Below, in pieces: positions 1 to 5,936 of a DNA stretch of 7,933 nucleotides. Origin of the DNA: Deltaproteobacteria bacterium (GTDB lineage: Bacteria; Desulfobacterota; Desulfobacteria; Desulfobacterales; ETH-SRB1); contig JAFDFV010000169.1 of NCBI GenBank assembly GCA_019309665.1, positions 1 to 7,933 on the forward strand. Direction: 5' to 3'. Under the pieces are notes generated by a model that worked only from the letters and a program-made list of their open reading frames with translations, had not been told where the DNA came from and ran no database searches. How positions within the stretch are numbered: position 1 is the stretch's first letter; each line of letters starts with the position of its first letter. Position numbers and translations under genes: made by a program.

Positions 1-113
1 CGATTTCGGCGGATCTGATAACTCCGATAGCAATGGAGAAGGAACTCAGGTTTGCGATAAGGGAAGGCGGCCGTACTGTGGGTGCTGGAGTGGTAAGCGA
101 AATAATTGAATAA
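1..113 (+). CDS. tuf: Elongation factor Tu, C-terminal end (partial)
   Basis: This is the last 36 codons of EF-Tu, the GTPase that delivers aminoacyl-tRNA to the ribosomal A site. The reading frame begins at base 3 and ends at the TAA at 111-113. The translation contains TPIAMEKELRFAIREGG and then RTVGAGVV, the highly conserved end of domain 3 (the beta barrel). The rest of the gene lies upstream of the window. The stop is 34 bases before rpsJ with no terminator between them, so tuf is probably co-transcribed with the S10 genes, as where the str and S10 operons are joined. No truncation or frameshift is visible in this fragment. Identity is certain; which tuf copy it is cannot be told. Confidence 0.97.
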   Translation, partial: ISADLITPIAMEKELRFAIREGGRTVGAGVVSEIIE

Positions 114-147
114 AACCTAAATTGCTCAACTCAGGTAAATAGAAATA

Positions 148-459
148 ATGATTAAAAATACCAAAATAAGGATCAGACTTAAAGCATATGATCATAAGCT
201 TCTTGATAAGTCAGCACTTGATATTGGTGATACGGCCAATAAGACAGGTGCAAGGGTAGTTGGCCCTATACCACTTCCGACAAGGATCAATAAATACTGC
301 GTGTTACGGTCTCCCCACATAGATAAGAAATCGAGGGAACAGTTTGAAATTAGAACACATAAACGGCTTTTAGATATTTTGGAGCCAACTCAGCAGACCG
401 TTGATGCTTTGATGAAACTAGATCTTTCTCCGGGAGTCGACGTAGAAATTAAACTATAA
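148..459 (+). CDS. rpsJ: 30S ribosomal protein S10
   Basis: S10 is a 30S head protein and also, as NusE, a transcription antitermination factor that binds NusB and NusG. The 103-residue product has the family's usual length. It starts with an IRIRLKAYDH-type strand, carries the PLPTRINKYCVLRSPH loop (about residues 42-57) that inserts into the 30S head, then KKSREQFEIRTHKRLLDI, and ends in a VDVEIKL-type C-terminus. The ATG at 148 gives the canonical N-terminus; upstream there is only a weak AGG-containing ribosome site near 131-136. It is the first gene of the S10 block and lies 34 bases after tuf. Nothing is unusual in the protein. Confidence 0.98.
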   Translation: MIKNTKIRIRLKAYDHKLLDKSALDIGDTANKTGARVVGPIPLPTRINKYCVLRSPHIDKKSREQFEIRTHKRLLDILEPTQQTVDALMKLDLSPGVDVEIKL

Positions 460-460
460 C

Positions 461-495
461 ACAGCAAGAACTTTTTTAATAAAAAAGAAGGCTGT
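461..495 (+). other. Weak AT-rich hairpin between rpsJ and rplC
   Basis: Bases 471-487 (CTTTTTTAATAAAAAAG) form a 7-bp A/T stem closed by one C-G pair with a 3-base loop. It is framed by ACAGC (461-465) and GCTGT (491-495), which are also complementary, with a small internal loop between the two stems. The stem is too A/T-rich for a standard intrinsic terminator, and transcription must continue into rplC. It could be a mild mRNA-processing or pausing structure, or chance in an AT-rich gap. Confidence 0.3.
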
Positions 496-516
496 ACAAA
501 GGAATAAGTAAAAAGT

Positions 517-1149
517 ATGTGTAAGGGATTGCTTGGTAAAAAATTGGGAATGGCAGGTGTTTTTTTACCAGATGGAAAACATATACCGGTCACTGTGATA
601 CAGGCTGGTCCATGTGTAATAACTCAGATAAAGACTATTATTACTGATGGATATAATGCGCTTCAACTGGGCTTTGGTGAAAAGAAGAGATCTCGAATTA
701 ATAAGCCGATGCAGGGGCATTTAAAGAAAAGCGGAGAAGCTTGTTTTGAAATCCTGCGGGAATTTCCTGTGGATACTCCGAGTGAATATACCCCTGGCCA
801 TACAGTAGCCATTGATTTATTTGAGGTCGGTGAACTTGTTGATGTTTCCGGTACGACTAAAGGCCGTGGTTTTTCAGGGGTCATAAAGAGACATGGATTC
901 CATGGCGGAGCAAAGACACATGGTAGTCATAGCCATAGAGTTCCTGGTTCAGTTGGTTGCAGCGCTTGGCCCGCTAAAGTAATTAAAGGGAAAAAAATGC
1001 CCGGTCATTATGGGAATGAAAGAAACACCATTAAAAATTTAGAGATTGTAGACATAAGACCTGAAGAAAATCTGGTATTGGTAAAGGGTGCGATACCGGG
1101 ATTTAATTCAGGATTGATAGAAATCAGAAAAAAGAAATTACCAAAATAG
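517..1149 (+). CDS. rplC: 50S ribosomal protein L3
   Basis: L3 is an early-assembling 50S protein whose long internal loop reaches towards the peptidyl-transferase centre. The 210-residue product matches the family length. It begins MCKGLLGKKLGMAGVF, has the conserved VSGTTKGRGFSGVIKRHGF segment near residues 109-127, and then the extended loop with GGAKTHGSHSHR, PGSVG and KGKKMPGHYGNER (about 129-169), followed by NLEIVDIRPEENLVLVKGA and a basic tail. The ATG at 517 follows an AAAGGA at 498-503 with a rather long 13-base spacing; no better in-frame start is seen. It lies 57 bases after rpsJ. The next gap, to rplD, is unusually long. Confidence 0.98.
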   Translation: MCKGLLGKKLGMAGVFLPDGKHIPVTVIQAGPCVITQIKTIITDGYNALQLGFGEKKRSRINKPMQGHLKKSGEACFEILREFPVDTPSEYTPGHTVAIDLFEVGELVDVSGTTKGRGFSGVIKRHGFHGGAKTHGSHSHRVPGSVGCSAWPAKVIKGKKMPGHYGNERNTIKNLEIVDIRPEENLVLVKGAIPGFNSGLIEIRKKKLPK

Positions 1150-1169
1150 AGATATAGTATAGGGAGTTC

Positions 1170-1218
1170 CTTTTTTTGACAGGATATACAGGATGATCGG
1201 GATAGATGGATAAAAAAG
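1170..1218 (+). repeat. Degenerate 9-base GGAT tandem repeat flanked by T and A runs
   Basis: GGAT occurs at 1182, 1191, 1200 and 1208, a spacing of 9, 9 and 8 bases. The units read roughly ACAGGATAT, ACAGGATGA, TCGGGATAG, ATGGAT. The array is bracketed by CTTTTTT (1170-1176) and AAAAAAG (1212-1218), which are perfectly complementary, so the whole could fold as one stem-loop with the repeats in the loop. It does not code for anything. Short ACAGGAT-type arrays are familiar as intergenic repeats, but I cannot confirm a family here. Confidence 0.5.
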
Positions 1219-1228
1219 TTCTTAAGAT

Positions 1229-1260
1229 TGCCTGAAGTTGTGGTACGCTTACTTTAGGCA
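1229..1260 (+). promoter_or_regulatory. Stable hairpin in the rplD leader
   Basis: TGCCTGAAGT (1229-1238) pairs with ACTTTAGGCA (1251-1260) over 10 bp with one G-U pair, around a 12-base loop. No T run follows, so it is not an ordinary intrinsic terminator. It ends 32 bases before the rplD ribosome site and is the strongest local fold in the 152-base gap. It might be a translational control or processing site for the genes from rplD onward; that role is inference only. Confidence 0.45.
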
Positions 1261-1292
1261 TGAAGGTAGCTTTATATATCTGTATTCTGAAT

Positions 1293-1298
1293 GAGGAG
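1293..1298 (+). promoter_or_regulatory. Ribosome binding site that fixes the rplD start
   Basis: GAGGAG lies just before ATG 1302 (GAGG core with 5-base spacing). It supports starting L4 at MAVVDV rather than at the in-frame ATG at 1260, 42 bases upstream, which overlaps the hairpin and has no such site. Confidence 0.7.
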
Positions 1299-1301
1299 AT
1301 T

Positions 1302-1925
1302 ATGGCTGTCGTAGATGTTCAAAATATTAATGGAGAGAAAGTTTCACAGATTGATATATCGGACAAGATATTCAATGTTCCAGTAAAATCGGTTGTCTTG
1401 CATGAAGTTACAAAAATGCAGATGGCTTGCCGGCGTTCAGGGACGGCATCTGTTAAGCATCGCAGCGATGTAAAGGGCAGTGGAAGGAAACTGTTTCGTC
1501 AAAAAGGGACTGGTCGCGCACGACGGGGCGACATAAAAGCTCCTTTGCTCAGAGGTGGTGGGGTTGTTTTTGGCCCAGACCCAAGATCTTATTCTTACAA
1601 TGTGCCTAAAAAGGTAAAAAGCTTGGCGCTTAAGATGGCATTGAGCAGCAAGTTTCAGGGGAATTGTCTATTTGTTATTGACATGATTGAGCTTGAGCGA
1701 ATTAAGACAAAGGAATTTTTGAAAGTATTAGATGCGTTTAATATGAAAAATGCGTTGATAATAACTGATAAAAAAAATGAAAACCTGGAACTTTCATCCA
1801 GAAACGTACCTGGCGTAAAAGTTTTGAGAAGTGAGGGATTGAATGTATATGACATTCTAAAATATGAAAATTTGGTCCTTCTTGAGTCAGCAATAAAGGC
1901 CATTGAAGGGAGGCTGCCCAATTGA
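1302..1925 (+). CDS. rplD: 50S ribosomal protein L4
   Basis: L4 binds domain I of 23S rRNA and lines the constriction of the peptide exit tunnel; in gammaproteobacteria it also represses its own S10 operon. The 207-residue product has the usual length when started at ATG 1302, which gives the typical MAVVDVQNINGEKV start and a GAGGAG site just upstream. An in-frame ATG at 1260 would add 14 residues (MKVALYICILNEEI) not found in the family. The tunnel loop is clear: RSGTASVKHRSDVKGSG, then FRQKGTGRARRGD and PLLRGGGVVFGPDPR (about residues 45-95). The C-terminal half is the expected Rossmann-like domain. The stop overlaps the rplW start by 4 bases, so the two are likely translationally coupled. 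The 152-base untranslated stretch in front is unusual. Confidence 0.97.
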   Translation: MAVVDVQNINGEKVSQIDISDKIFNVPVKSVVLHEVTKMQMACRRSGTASVKHRSDVKGSGRKLFRQKGTGRARRGDIKAPLLRGGGVVFGPDPRSYSYNVPKKVKSLALKMALSSKFQGNCLFVIDMIELERIKTKEFLKVLDAFNMKNALIITDKKNENLELSSRNVPGVKVLRSEGLNVYDILKYENLVLLESAIKAIEGRLPN

Positions 1926-2209
1926 TTTATTATGATATTATAAAGAGCCCTCTGATTACCGAGAAAACAACTATTCAAAAAGAAGCTTCCAATCAGGTTT
2001 CATTTAAGGTCTCTCGCAAGGCTAACAGGGTTGAGATCAAAAGGGCTATAGAGAATATATTCAATGTTAAGGTAACTGGTGTGCGTACAATGCAAGTGAA
2101 GGGTAAGACCAAACAGAGAGGTCGTATTATTGGAAAGCGCAAGGACTGGAAAAAAGCAATTGTGACATTAATACCCGGTGAACGCATTGATTTTTTTGAA
2201 GGGGTATAG
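1922..2209 (+). CDS. rplW: 50S ribosomal protein L23
   Basis: L23 sits at the exit-tunnel mouth and is the docking point for trigger factor and SRP. The 95-residue product is full length: YDIIKSPLITEKTT near the N-terminus, FKVSRKANRVEIKRAIE (about residues 28-44), FNVKVTGVRTM, then the basic loop KGKTKQRGRIIGKRKDWKKA and the GERIDFFEGV end. The start is a TTG at 1922 that overlaps the rplD stop (TTGA). A good GGAGG at 1909-1913 lies 8 bases upstream, inside the end of rplD. No ATG is available near this point, so the rare start is well supported. Confidence 0.97.
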   Translation: MIYYDIIKSPLITEKTTIQKEASNQVSFKVSRKANRVEIKRAIENIFNVKVTGVRTMQVKGKTKQRGRIIGKRKDWKKAIVTLIPGERIDFFEGV

Positions 2210-2227
2210 AACAAGCGAGGCTTTAAA

Positions 2228-3055
2228 ATGGCGTTAAAGAAAGTAAAACCAACATCTCCAGGAAGGCGTGCTCAAATATATTCAACATTTGATGAGATCA
2301 GCAGCACGAAGCCTGAGAAGAAATTGCTTAAGATAATTAAAAAAACAGGTGGGCGTAATGTAAACGGACGTATTACGTGCCGTCACCGCGGTGGTGGACA
2401 TAAGCGGAAATATAGGATTATTGATTTTAAAAGGGATAAAATAGGGATTCTCGCTAAGGTGACATCAATTGAGTATGATCCTAATCGTAGTGCCAGAATA
2501 GCTCTTCTTTATTATAAAGATGGCGAAAAAAGATACATATTAGCACCGGTTGATCTTGCTGTTGGCGACATTGTAGTTTCAGGGCCTGAAGCAGATATAA
2601 AGCCCGGTAATACACTTCCTTTAAAAAATATACCGCTTGGCACACATATTCACAATATAGAGCTGCGGCAGGGAAAAGGCGGTCAAATTGTCAGAAGTGC
2701 CGGCACATTCGCACAGTTAATGGCAAAGGAAGACAGGTATGCTCTGATAAAACTTCCATCCGGCGAAGTTCGCATGGTGCTTATTAATTGCAAGGCAACC
2801 ATAGGCAGGCTTGGTAATGTCATCCACGAGAATATCTCTTTGGGTAAAGCGGGACGGAAGCGTTGGCATGGCAGGCGGCCAAGCGTGCGGGGTGTTGCGA
2901 TGAATCCGGTCGACCATCCTATGGGCGGAGGTGAAGGAAGATCTTCAGGAGGAAGGCATCCTTGTTCACCATGGGGTATGCCAGCCAAGGGCTATAAAAC
3001 CCGCAAGAAAGGAAAAAGTGATCGCTATATAGTTAAAAAGCGCACAAAGAAATAA
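2228..3055 (+). CDS. rplB: 50S ribosomal protein L2
   Basis: L2 is one of the largest 50S proteins; it bridges the subunits and is needed for assembly and peptidyl-transferase activity. The 275-residue product is full length. Visible landmarks are KPTSPGRR near the N-terminus, GRNVNGRITCRHRGGGHKR (about residues 42-60), the barrel region with YDPNRSARIALL, and the C-terminal MNPVDHP-MGGGEGRSSGGRHP with H230, which should correspond to the functionally important His229 of E. coli. The MGGGEG variant in place of HGGGEG is, as I remember it, common outside gammaproteobacteria and is not a defect. ATG 2228 follows GAGG (2217-2220) with 7-base spacing. It is 18 bases after rplW and 14 before rpsS. 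Confidence 0.98.
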   Translation: MALKKVKPTSPGRRAQIYSTFDEISSTKPEKKLLKIIKKTGGRNVNGRITCRHRGGGHKRKYRIIDFKRDKIGILAKVTSIEYDPNRSARIALLYYKDGEKRYILAPVDLAVGDIVVSGPEADIKPGNTLPLKNIPLGTHIHNIELRQGKGGQIVRSAGTFAQLMAKEDRYALIKLPSGEVRMVLINCKATIGRLGNVIHENISLGKAGRKRWHGRRPSVRGVAMNPVDHPMGGGEGRSSGGRHPCSPWGMPAKGYKTRKKGKSDRYIVKKRTKK

Positions 3056-3069
3056 TAACAGGAGAAATT

Positions 3070-3336
3070 ATGCCACGGTCGTTAAAAAAAGGTCCATATA
3101 TTGATTCAAAATTATTAAACAAAGTCCTGAAAGCCCAAGAGGCACGCAGTAACAGGGTTATTAAAACATGGTCCAGACGTTCGATAATTATTCCTGAAAT
3201 GGTTGGTATTACGATGGCAGTACACAATGGAAGAAAATTTGTTCCAGTTTTTGTATCAGAAAATATGGTAGGCCACAAGTTGGGTGAATTTTCTCCAACC
3301 AAGATATGTACGCATTTCTTCTCAGAAAGTTCGTAA
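3070..3336 (+). CDS. rpsS: 30S ribosomal protein S19, C-terminal tail lost or replaced
   Basis: S19 forms a complex with S13 in the 30S head. Residues 1-78 are normal: MPRSLKKGPYID, VIKTWSRRS, IPEMVGITMAVHNGRKFVPVFV and ENMVGHKLGEFSPTK. The family then continues with a TFRGH-type segment and a basic tail of about 14 residues. Here it is replaced by ICTHFFSESS and a stop, giving 88 instead of about 92-95 residues. The replacement is simply L22 coding sequence read out of frame. The start is firm: ATG 3070 with AGGAG at 3060-3064. The overlap with rplV is 53 bases. Either a real deletion across the rpsS-rplV boundary removed the tail, or the junction is an assembly error. The gene's identity is certain; its true C-terminus is not. 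Confidence 0.9.
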   Translation: MPRSLKKGPYIDSKLLNKVLKAQEARSNRVIKTWSRRSIIIPEMVGITMAVHNGRKFVPVFVSENMVGHKLGEFSPTKICTHFFSESS

Positions 3337-3619
3337 AATTATAGGTGCTGTCAAGGGTAAACCGGTTGAAGTGGGTCTTGATACACTTAAATTTATGCCC
3401 CATAAAGCCGCAGCAATCGTGGAGAAAATTGTTCGTAGCGCTGTAGCAAATGCTGATCAGAATTCTGAGATAGATGTAGATTCACTGGTTATTCGTAATG
3501 TAATTGCAGATCAGGGTCCTACGCTGAAGCGTTTCAAAGCAAGAGCTCGCGGTAGAGGTACAAAGATATTGAAAAGGTCTTCACATATTACGGTAGTTTT
3601 GGCTGAAAAATCGTCTTAA
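3284..3619 (+). CDS. rplV: 50S ribosomal protein L22, N-terminus aberrant
   Basis: L22 contacts all domains of 23S rRNA, and its beta hairpin lines the exit tunnel. From residue 7 the product is a normal L22: RYVRISSQKVRKI, KFMPHKAAAIVEKIVRSAVANA (about residues 37-56), IDVDSLVI, then GPTLKRFKARARGRGTKI and KRSSHITVVLAEK at the end (the hairpin, about 78-105). The usual M-E-x-K-A-type N-terminus is absent. The frame is closed upstream by a TAG at 3269, and the only start before the homology is the GTG at 3284 inside rpsS, giving MNFLQP and 111 residues. No convincing ribosome site precedes it. The gene is probably either newly started at this GTG after a deletion or misassembled. A +1 shift from rpsS would give an S19-L22 fusion. 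Confidence 0.88.
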   Translation: MNFLQPRYVRISSQKVRKIIGAVKGKPVEVGLDTLKFMPHKAAAIVEKIVRSAVANADQNSEIDVDSLVIRNVIADQGPTLKRFKARARGRGTKILKRSSHITVVLAEKSS

Positions 3620-3622
3620 AAA

Positions 3623-3628
3623 GGAGGG
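3623..3628 (+). promoter_or_regulatory. Strong ribosome binding site for the TTG start of rpsC
   Basis: AAGGAGGG just after the rplV stop ends 6 bases before TTG 3635. It decides the start in favour of TTG over the out-of-frame ATG at 3630, and fits the conserved MGQKVNP start of S3. Confidence 0.8.
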
Positions 3629-3634
3629 AATGGC

Positions 3635-4282
3635 TTGGGCCAGAAAGTAAATCCTATAGGATTGAGACTAGGTATTGTTAAAACGTGGGAATCAAAGTGG
3701 TATGCGGGAAAAAATTATTCCGATTATATTTTGGAAGATTATAATATAAGAAAATTTATAAAAAAGAAACTATACCATGCAGGCATATCCAGGATTGAAA
3801 TTGAAAGATCGTCCAAGCGTGTTAAGCTCCGAATTTTTACATCCAGGCCGGGTATTGTTATTGGGAAAAAAGGATCTGAGATATCTCAACTTAAGAAAGA
3901 GTTAGATAAGATAATTTCTCATGAAATTCTGATAGATATTCAGGAGGTAAGAAAACCTGAGATCGATGCGCAGCTTGTTGCTGAAAATATTGCTCTTCAG
4001 ATTGTGAGAAGAGTTGCATTCAGGCGTGCTATGAAACGCGGTGTTTCATCGGCTATGAGGTTTGGTGCAAAAGGCGTGAAGATTATATGCTCGGGACGTC
4101 TCGGTGGAGCCGAAATGGCCAGGACAGAATGGTATAAAGAAGGCAGAGTTCCATTGCATACTTTAAGGGCAGATATAGATTATGGATTTATTGAGGCAAA
4201 TACTACATACGGGATTGTTGGTGTAAAAGTATTTATTTTTAAAGGCGAGATTTTGGATAAAAATGCCATAAGTGCCGGCTAA
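3635..4282 (+). CDS. rpsC: 30S ribosomal protein S3
   Basis: S3 is a head protein at the mRNA entry channel. The 215-residue product is full length. It starts GQKVNPIGLRLGI, carries a type II KH domain with the GKKG loop at residues 77-80 (IVIGKKGSEI), and the C-terminal domain shows AQLVAENIALQIVRRVAFRR, RRAMKRG, GVKIICSGRLGGAEMAR and the EGRVPLHTLRADIDYG segment. The start is the TTG at 3635, preceded by GGAGGG at 3623-3628 with 6-base spacing. The nearby ATG at 3630 is out of frame and stops after six codons. It lies 15 bases after rplV. Nothing else is unusual. Confidence 0.97.
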   Translation: MGQKVNPIGLRLGIVKTWESKWYAGKNYSDYILEDYNIRKFIKKKLYHAGISRIEIERSSKRVKLRIFTSRPGIVIGKKGSEISQLKKELDKIISHEILIDIQEVRKPEIDAQLVAENIALQIVRRVAFRRAMKRGVSSAMRFGAKGVKIICSGRLGGAEMARTEWYKEGRVPLHTLRADIDYGFIEANTTYGIVGVKVFIFKGEILDKNAISAG

Positions 4283-4283
4283 T

Positions 4284-4288
4284 AGGAG
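4284..4288 (+). promoter_or_regulatory. Ribosome binding site that fixes the rplP start
   Basis: AGGAG with 10-base spacing precedes ATG 4299, whose product starts MLSPKKVKF as L16 proteins do. An upstream in-frame GTG at 4272 would place this site inside the gene and add nine residues foreign to the family. Confidence 0.7.
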
Positions 4289-4298
4289 AAACAAGGAC

Positions 4299-4712
4299 AT
4301 GCTGAGTCCCAAAAAGGTAAAATTTAGAAAGCAGCAAAGAGGTAGAATGAAAGGGATATCCAGCCGAGGATGTAAATTGAGTTTCGGTGAATTTGGATTG
4401 CAGGCAACGGAATGCGGTGCAATAACATCTAAACAGATTGAGGCTGCTCGTATAGCCATGACCCGTCATGTAAAAAGAGGCGGTAAGCTGTGGATAAGGA
4501 TATTTCCTGATAAGCCTTTTACAAAGAAACCCGCTGAGGTTAGAATGGGTAAAGGAAAAGGTGCACCTGAAGGATGGTGCGTAATTATCAAACCAGGTAG
4601 AATCCTTTATGAAATGGAGGGCATTGACAAGGAATTAGCAATGGAGGCACTCCGTCTTGCTTCTCACAAGCTTTCGGTTAGAACGAGATTTATTGAGAGG
4701 GGCGATGTATAA
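4299..4712 (+). CDS. rplP: 50S ribosomal protein L16
   Basis: L16 is a late-assembling 50S protein near the A site that helps position tRNA. The 137-residue product has the family length and the canonical MLSPKKVKFRKQQRGRMKG start. It continues with FGEFGLQATECGAITSKQIEAARIA, MTRHVKRGGKLWIRIFPDKPFTKKPAEVRMGKGKG (the glycine-rich tip, near residues 76-84) and ends with ALRLASHKLSVRTRF. The start is ATG 4299, not the upstream in-frame GTG at 4272, which would overlap rpsC. It lies 16 bases after rpsC, and its TAA overlaps the rpmC ATG by one base (TAATG), which suggests translational coupling. Confidence 0.98.
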   Translation: MLSPKKVKFRKQQRGRMKGISSRGCKLSFGEFGLQATECGAITSKQIEAARIAMTRHVKRGGKLWIRIFPDKPFTKKPAEVRMGKGKGAPEGWCVIIKPGRILYEMEGIDKELAMEALRLASHKLSVRTRFIERGDV

Positions 4713-4906
4713 TGAAGGCAAGTGAAATTAGAGAATTTAGCCTGGAAGAAAAGCAAAGAAACCTGGATGATCTTAAAGAGGAGCTGTTTAATTTGAATTT
4801 TCAGCAAGAAACCGGTCAGCTCGAAAATCCACAAAAGATAAAGCAGACCAGGCGTGGGATAGCAAGGATAAAGACTATTTTAAAAGAAGATAAAATAAAC
4901 AGATAA
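4712..4906 (+). CDS. rpmC: 50S ribosomal protein L29
   Basis: L29 is a small two-helix protein beside L23 at the exit-tunnel mouth. The 64-residue product is full length and shows the family pattern: MKASEIREFSLEEKQRNLDD, then LKEELFNLNFQQETGQLENP and a basic second helix, KQTRRGIARIKTIL. Both helices are highly charged, as expected for a small antiparallel coiled hairpin. ATG 4712 shares one base with the rplP stop, with a purine-rich GAGAGGGG at 4695-4702 upstream. It is followed after 18 bases by rpsQ, the universal L16-L29-S17 order. Confidence 0.97.
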   Translation: MKASEIREFSLEEKQRNLDDLKEELFNLNFQQETGQLENPQKIKQTRRGIARIKTILKEDKINR

Positions 4907-4924
4907 AGAAGAATAGATGCTGCT

Positions 4925-5182
4925 ATGAAAAAGCAAGGAATAAGAAGACAACTATTGGGAATAGTAGTTAGTAACAAGATGGCCAAAACCGTGGTTGTTA
5001 TGGTTGAAAGAATGGTTAAACATAAATTCTATCATAAGTATGTTAGAAGACGTTCTAAGTTTTCATCTCACGATGAAAATAATGCATGTCAGATAGGAGA
5101 TAAGGTATTAATAACCGAATCAAGACCTCTTAGCAGGTCAAAAAAGTGGCGTGTAAGTAAGATAGTTCAAAAAGCTATTTGA
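4925..5182 (+). CDS. rpsQ: 30S ribosomal protein S17
   Basis: S17 is a primary 16S rRNA-binding protein with an OB fold that helps organise the 30S body. The 85-residue product is full length. Key segments are RRQLLGIVVSNKMAKTVVV (about residues 7-25), VERMVKHKFYHKYVRRRSKF, then HDENNACQIGDKVLITESRPLSRSKKW, the very conserved loop and strand near the C-terminus. ATG 4925 gives the typical short N-terminal extension. The upstream sequence is purine-rich but has only a weak ribosome site, which suits coupling to rpmC 18 bases before. No anomaly is seen. Confidence 0.97.
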   Translation: MKKQGIRRQLLGIVVSNKMAKTVVVMVERMVKHKFYHKYVRRRSKFSSHDENNACQIGDKVLITESRPLSRSKKWRVSKIVQKAI

Positions 5183-5204
5183 TTATATAAGGAAATTAAA
5201 GGCG

Positions 5205-5573
5205 ATGATTCAGGCAGAGACGAGATTGACGGCGGCAGATAACTCGGGTGCTAAGGTATTGTACTGTATAAAAGTTCTTGGAGGATCCAGGAGAAGGTAC
5301 GCAAGTATTGGCGATATCATTGTCGTATCTGTCAAGGAAGCTATACCTAATGCCAAGGTTAAAAAAGGAGAAGTCTTGAAGGCTGTTGTGGTTCGTACAA
5401 AAAAGGAAATCAGAAGGCCGGATGGATCATATATAAGATTTGATGATAATTCGGCTGTTTTAATTAGTGCAAATAAAGAACCCATAGGCACCCGTATATT
5501 TGGTCCTGTGGCAAGGGAGCTTCGAGCCAAAAGGTTTATGAAAATTATTTCGTTAGCACCTGAAGTTTTATAG
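5205..5573 (+). CDS. rplN: 50S ribosomal protein L14
   Basis: L14 lies at the subunit interface, contacts h14 of 16S rRNA and is a target of the silencing factor RsfS. The product is exactly 122 residues, the family norm. Visible signatures are MIQAETRLTAADNSGAK, VLGGSRRRYASIGDIIVVSVKEAIP, VKKGEVLKAVVVRTKKE (about residues 53-69), DGSYIRFDDNSAVLI and GTRIFGPVARELR. The start ATG 5205 lies 12 bases after an AAGGA at 5189-5193. It opens the spc block, but only 22 bases separate it from rpsQ and I see no separate promoter, so it is most likely read through from the S10 block. Confidence 0.98.
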   Translation: MIQAETRLTAADNSGAKVLYCIKVLGGSRRRYASIGDIIVVSVKEAIPNAKVKKGEVLKAVVVRTKKEIRRPDGSYIRFDDNSAVLISANKEPIGTRIFGPVARELRAKRFMKIISLAPEVL

Positions 5574-5602
5574 GATTAATATTGCCCTGGGAGAAGTAGC
5601 TT

Positions 5603-5932
5603 ATGGTAACAGATAAATGCCTTATAAAGAAAAATGACAAGGTCAAAATTATTGCCGGTAAAGACAAAGGTAAGATAGGCAGTGTTCTTAAAGTAATCCG
5701 AAAGAATAACAGGGTGCTTGTGGAAAATATTAATATGGTAAAACACCATGTTAAGCCTAATGTTAAGAACAAGCAGGGTGGAATTGTTGAAAAGGAAGCG
5801 CCTATCTGCTCGTCGAATGTCATGTTGATGTGCAGCAAGTGTATGTCGTCTGTGCGAATCAAAATGCAGATTCTTGAGGATGGCAAAAAAACCCGTATCT
5901 GCGGAAAGTGCAGTGAAATTATAGACAACTGA
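5603..5932 (+). CDS. rplX: 50S ribosomal protein L24, zinc-ribbon type
   Basis: L24 initiates 50S assembly and sits at the exit-tunnel rim. The 109-residue product begins with a KOW-type domain (KKNDKVKIIAGKDKGKIGSVLKV, about residues 9-31), continues NRVLVENINMVKHHVKP and QGGIVEKEAPI, and ends in a tail with C77-x2-C80 and C100-x2-C103. The four cysteines form a plausible zinc ribbon, as in many bacterial L24 proteins and unlike E. coli L24. GGGAG at 5589-5593 lies 9 bases before ATG 5603. It is 29 bases after rplN. The 154 bases that follow contain the first copy of the repeated palindrome. Confidence 0.97.
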   Translation: MVTDKCLIKKNDKVKIIAGKDKGKIGSVLKVIRKNNRVLVENINMVKHHVKPNVKNKQGGIVEKEAPICSSNVMLMCSKCMSSVRIKMQILEDGKKTRICGKCSEIIDN

Positions 5933-5936
5933 AAAA

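Noticed and set aside
1176..1210. Promoter with TTGACA at 1176-1181
   Set aside because: The -35 match is perfect, but 16-19 bases downstream there is only GGGATA or GATAGA, poor -10 sequences, and the hexamer is part of the GGAT repeat array. A weak internal promoter cannot be excluded.
1260..1301. Upstream in-frame ATG at 1260 as the rplD start
   Set aside because: It would add MKVALYICILNEEI, which is foreign to L4; ATG 1302 has GAGGAG in front and gives the canonical MAVVDV start.
2888..2960. L2 with Met in place of the second His of DHPHGGGEG
   Set aside because: The key His (H230) is kept, and the MGGGEG variant is, as far as I recall, common in many bacteria, so it is not an anomaly.
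3630..3650. ATG at 3630 as the rpsC start
   Set aside because: It is in another frame and meets a stop after six codons; TTG 3635 gives MGQKVNP with good ribosome-site spacing.
4272..4298. GTG at 4272 as the rplP start
   Set aside because: It overlaps the end of rpsC and adds nine non-family residues; ATG 4299 gives the canonical MLSPKKV start behind AGGAG.
390..5928. Minus-strand open frames (for example 1655-1978, 2683-2988, 5545-5928)
   Set aside because: All lie opposite well-identified ribosomal protein genes, have no recognisable family features and are explained as shadows.
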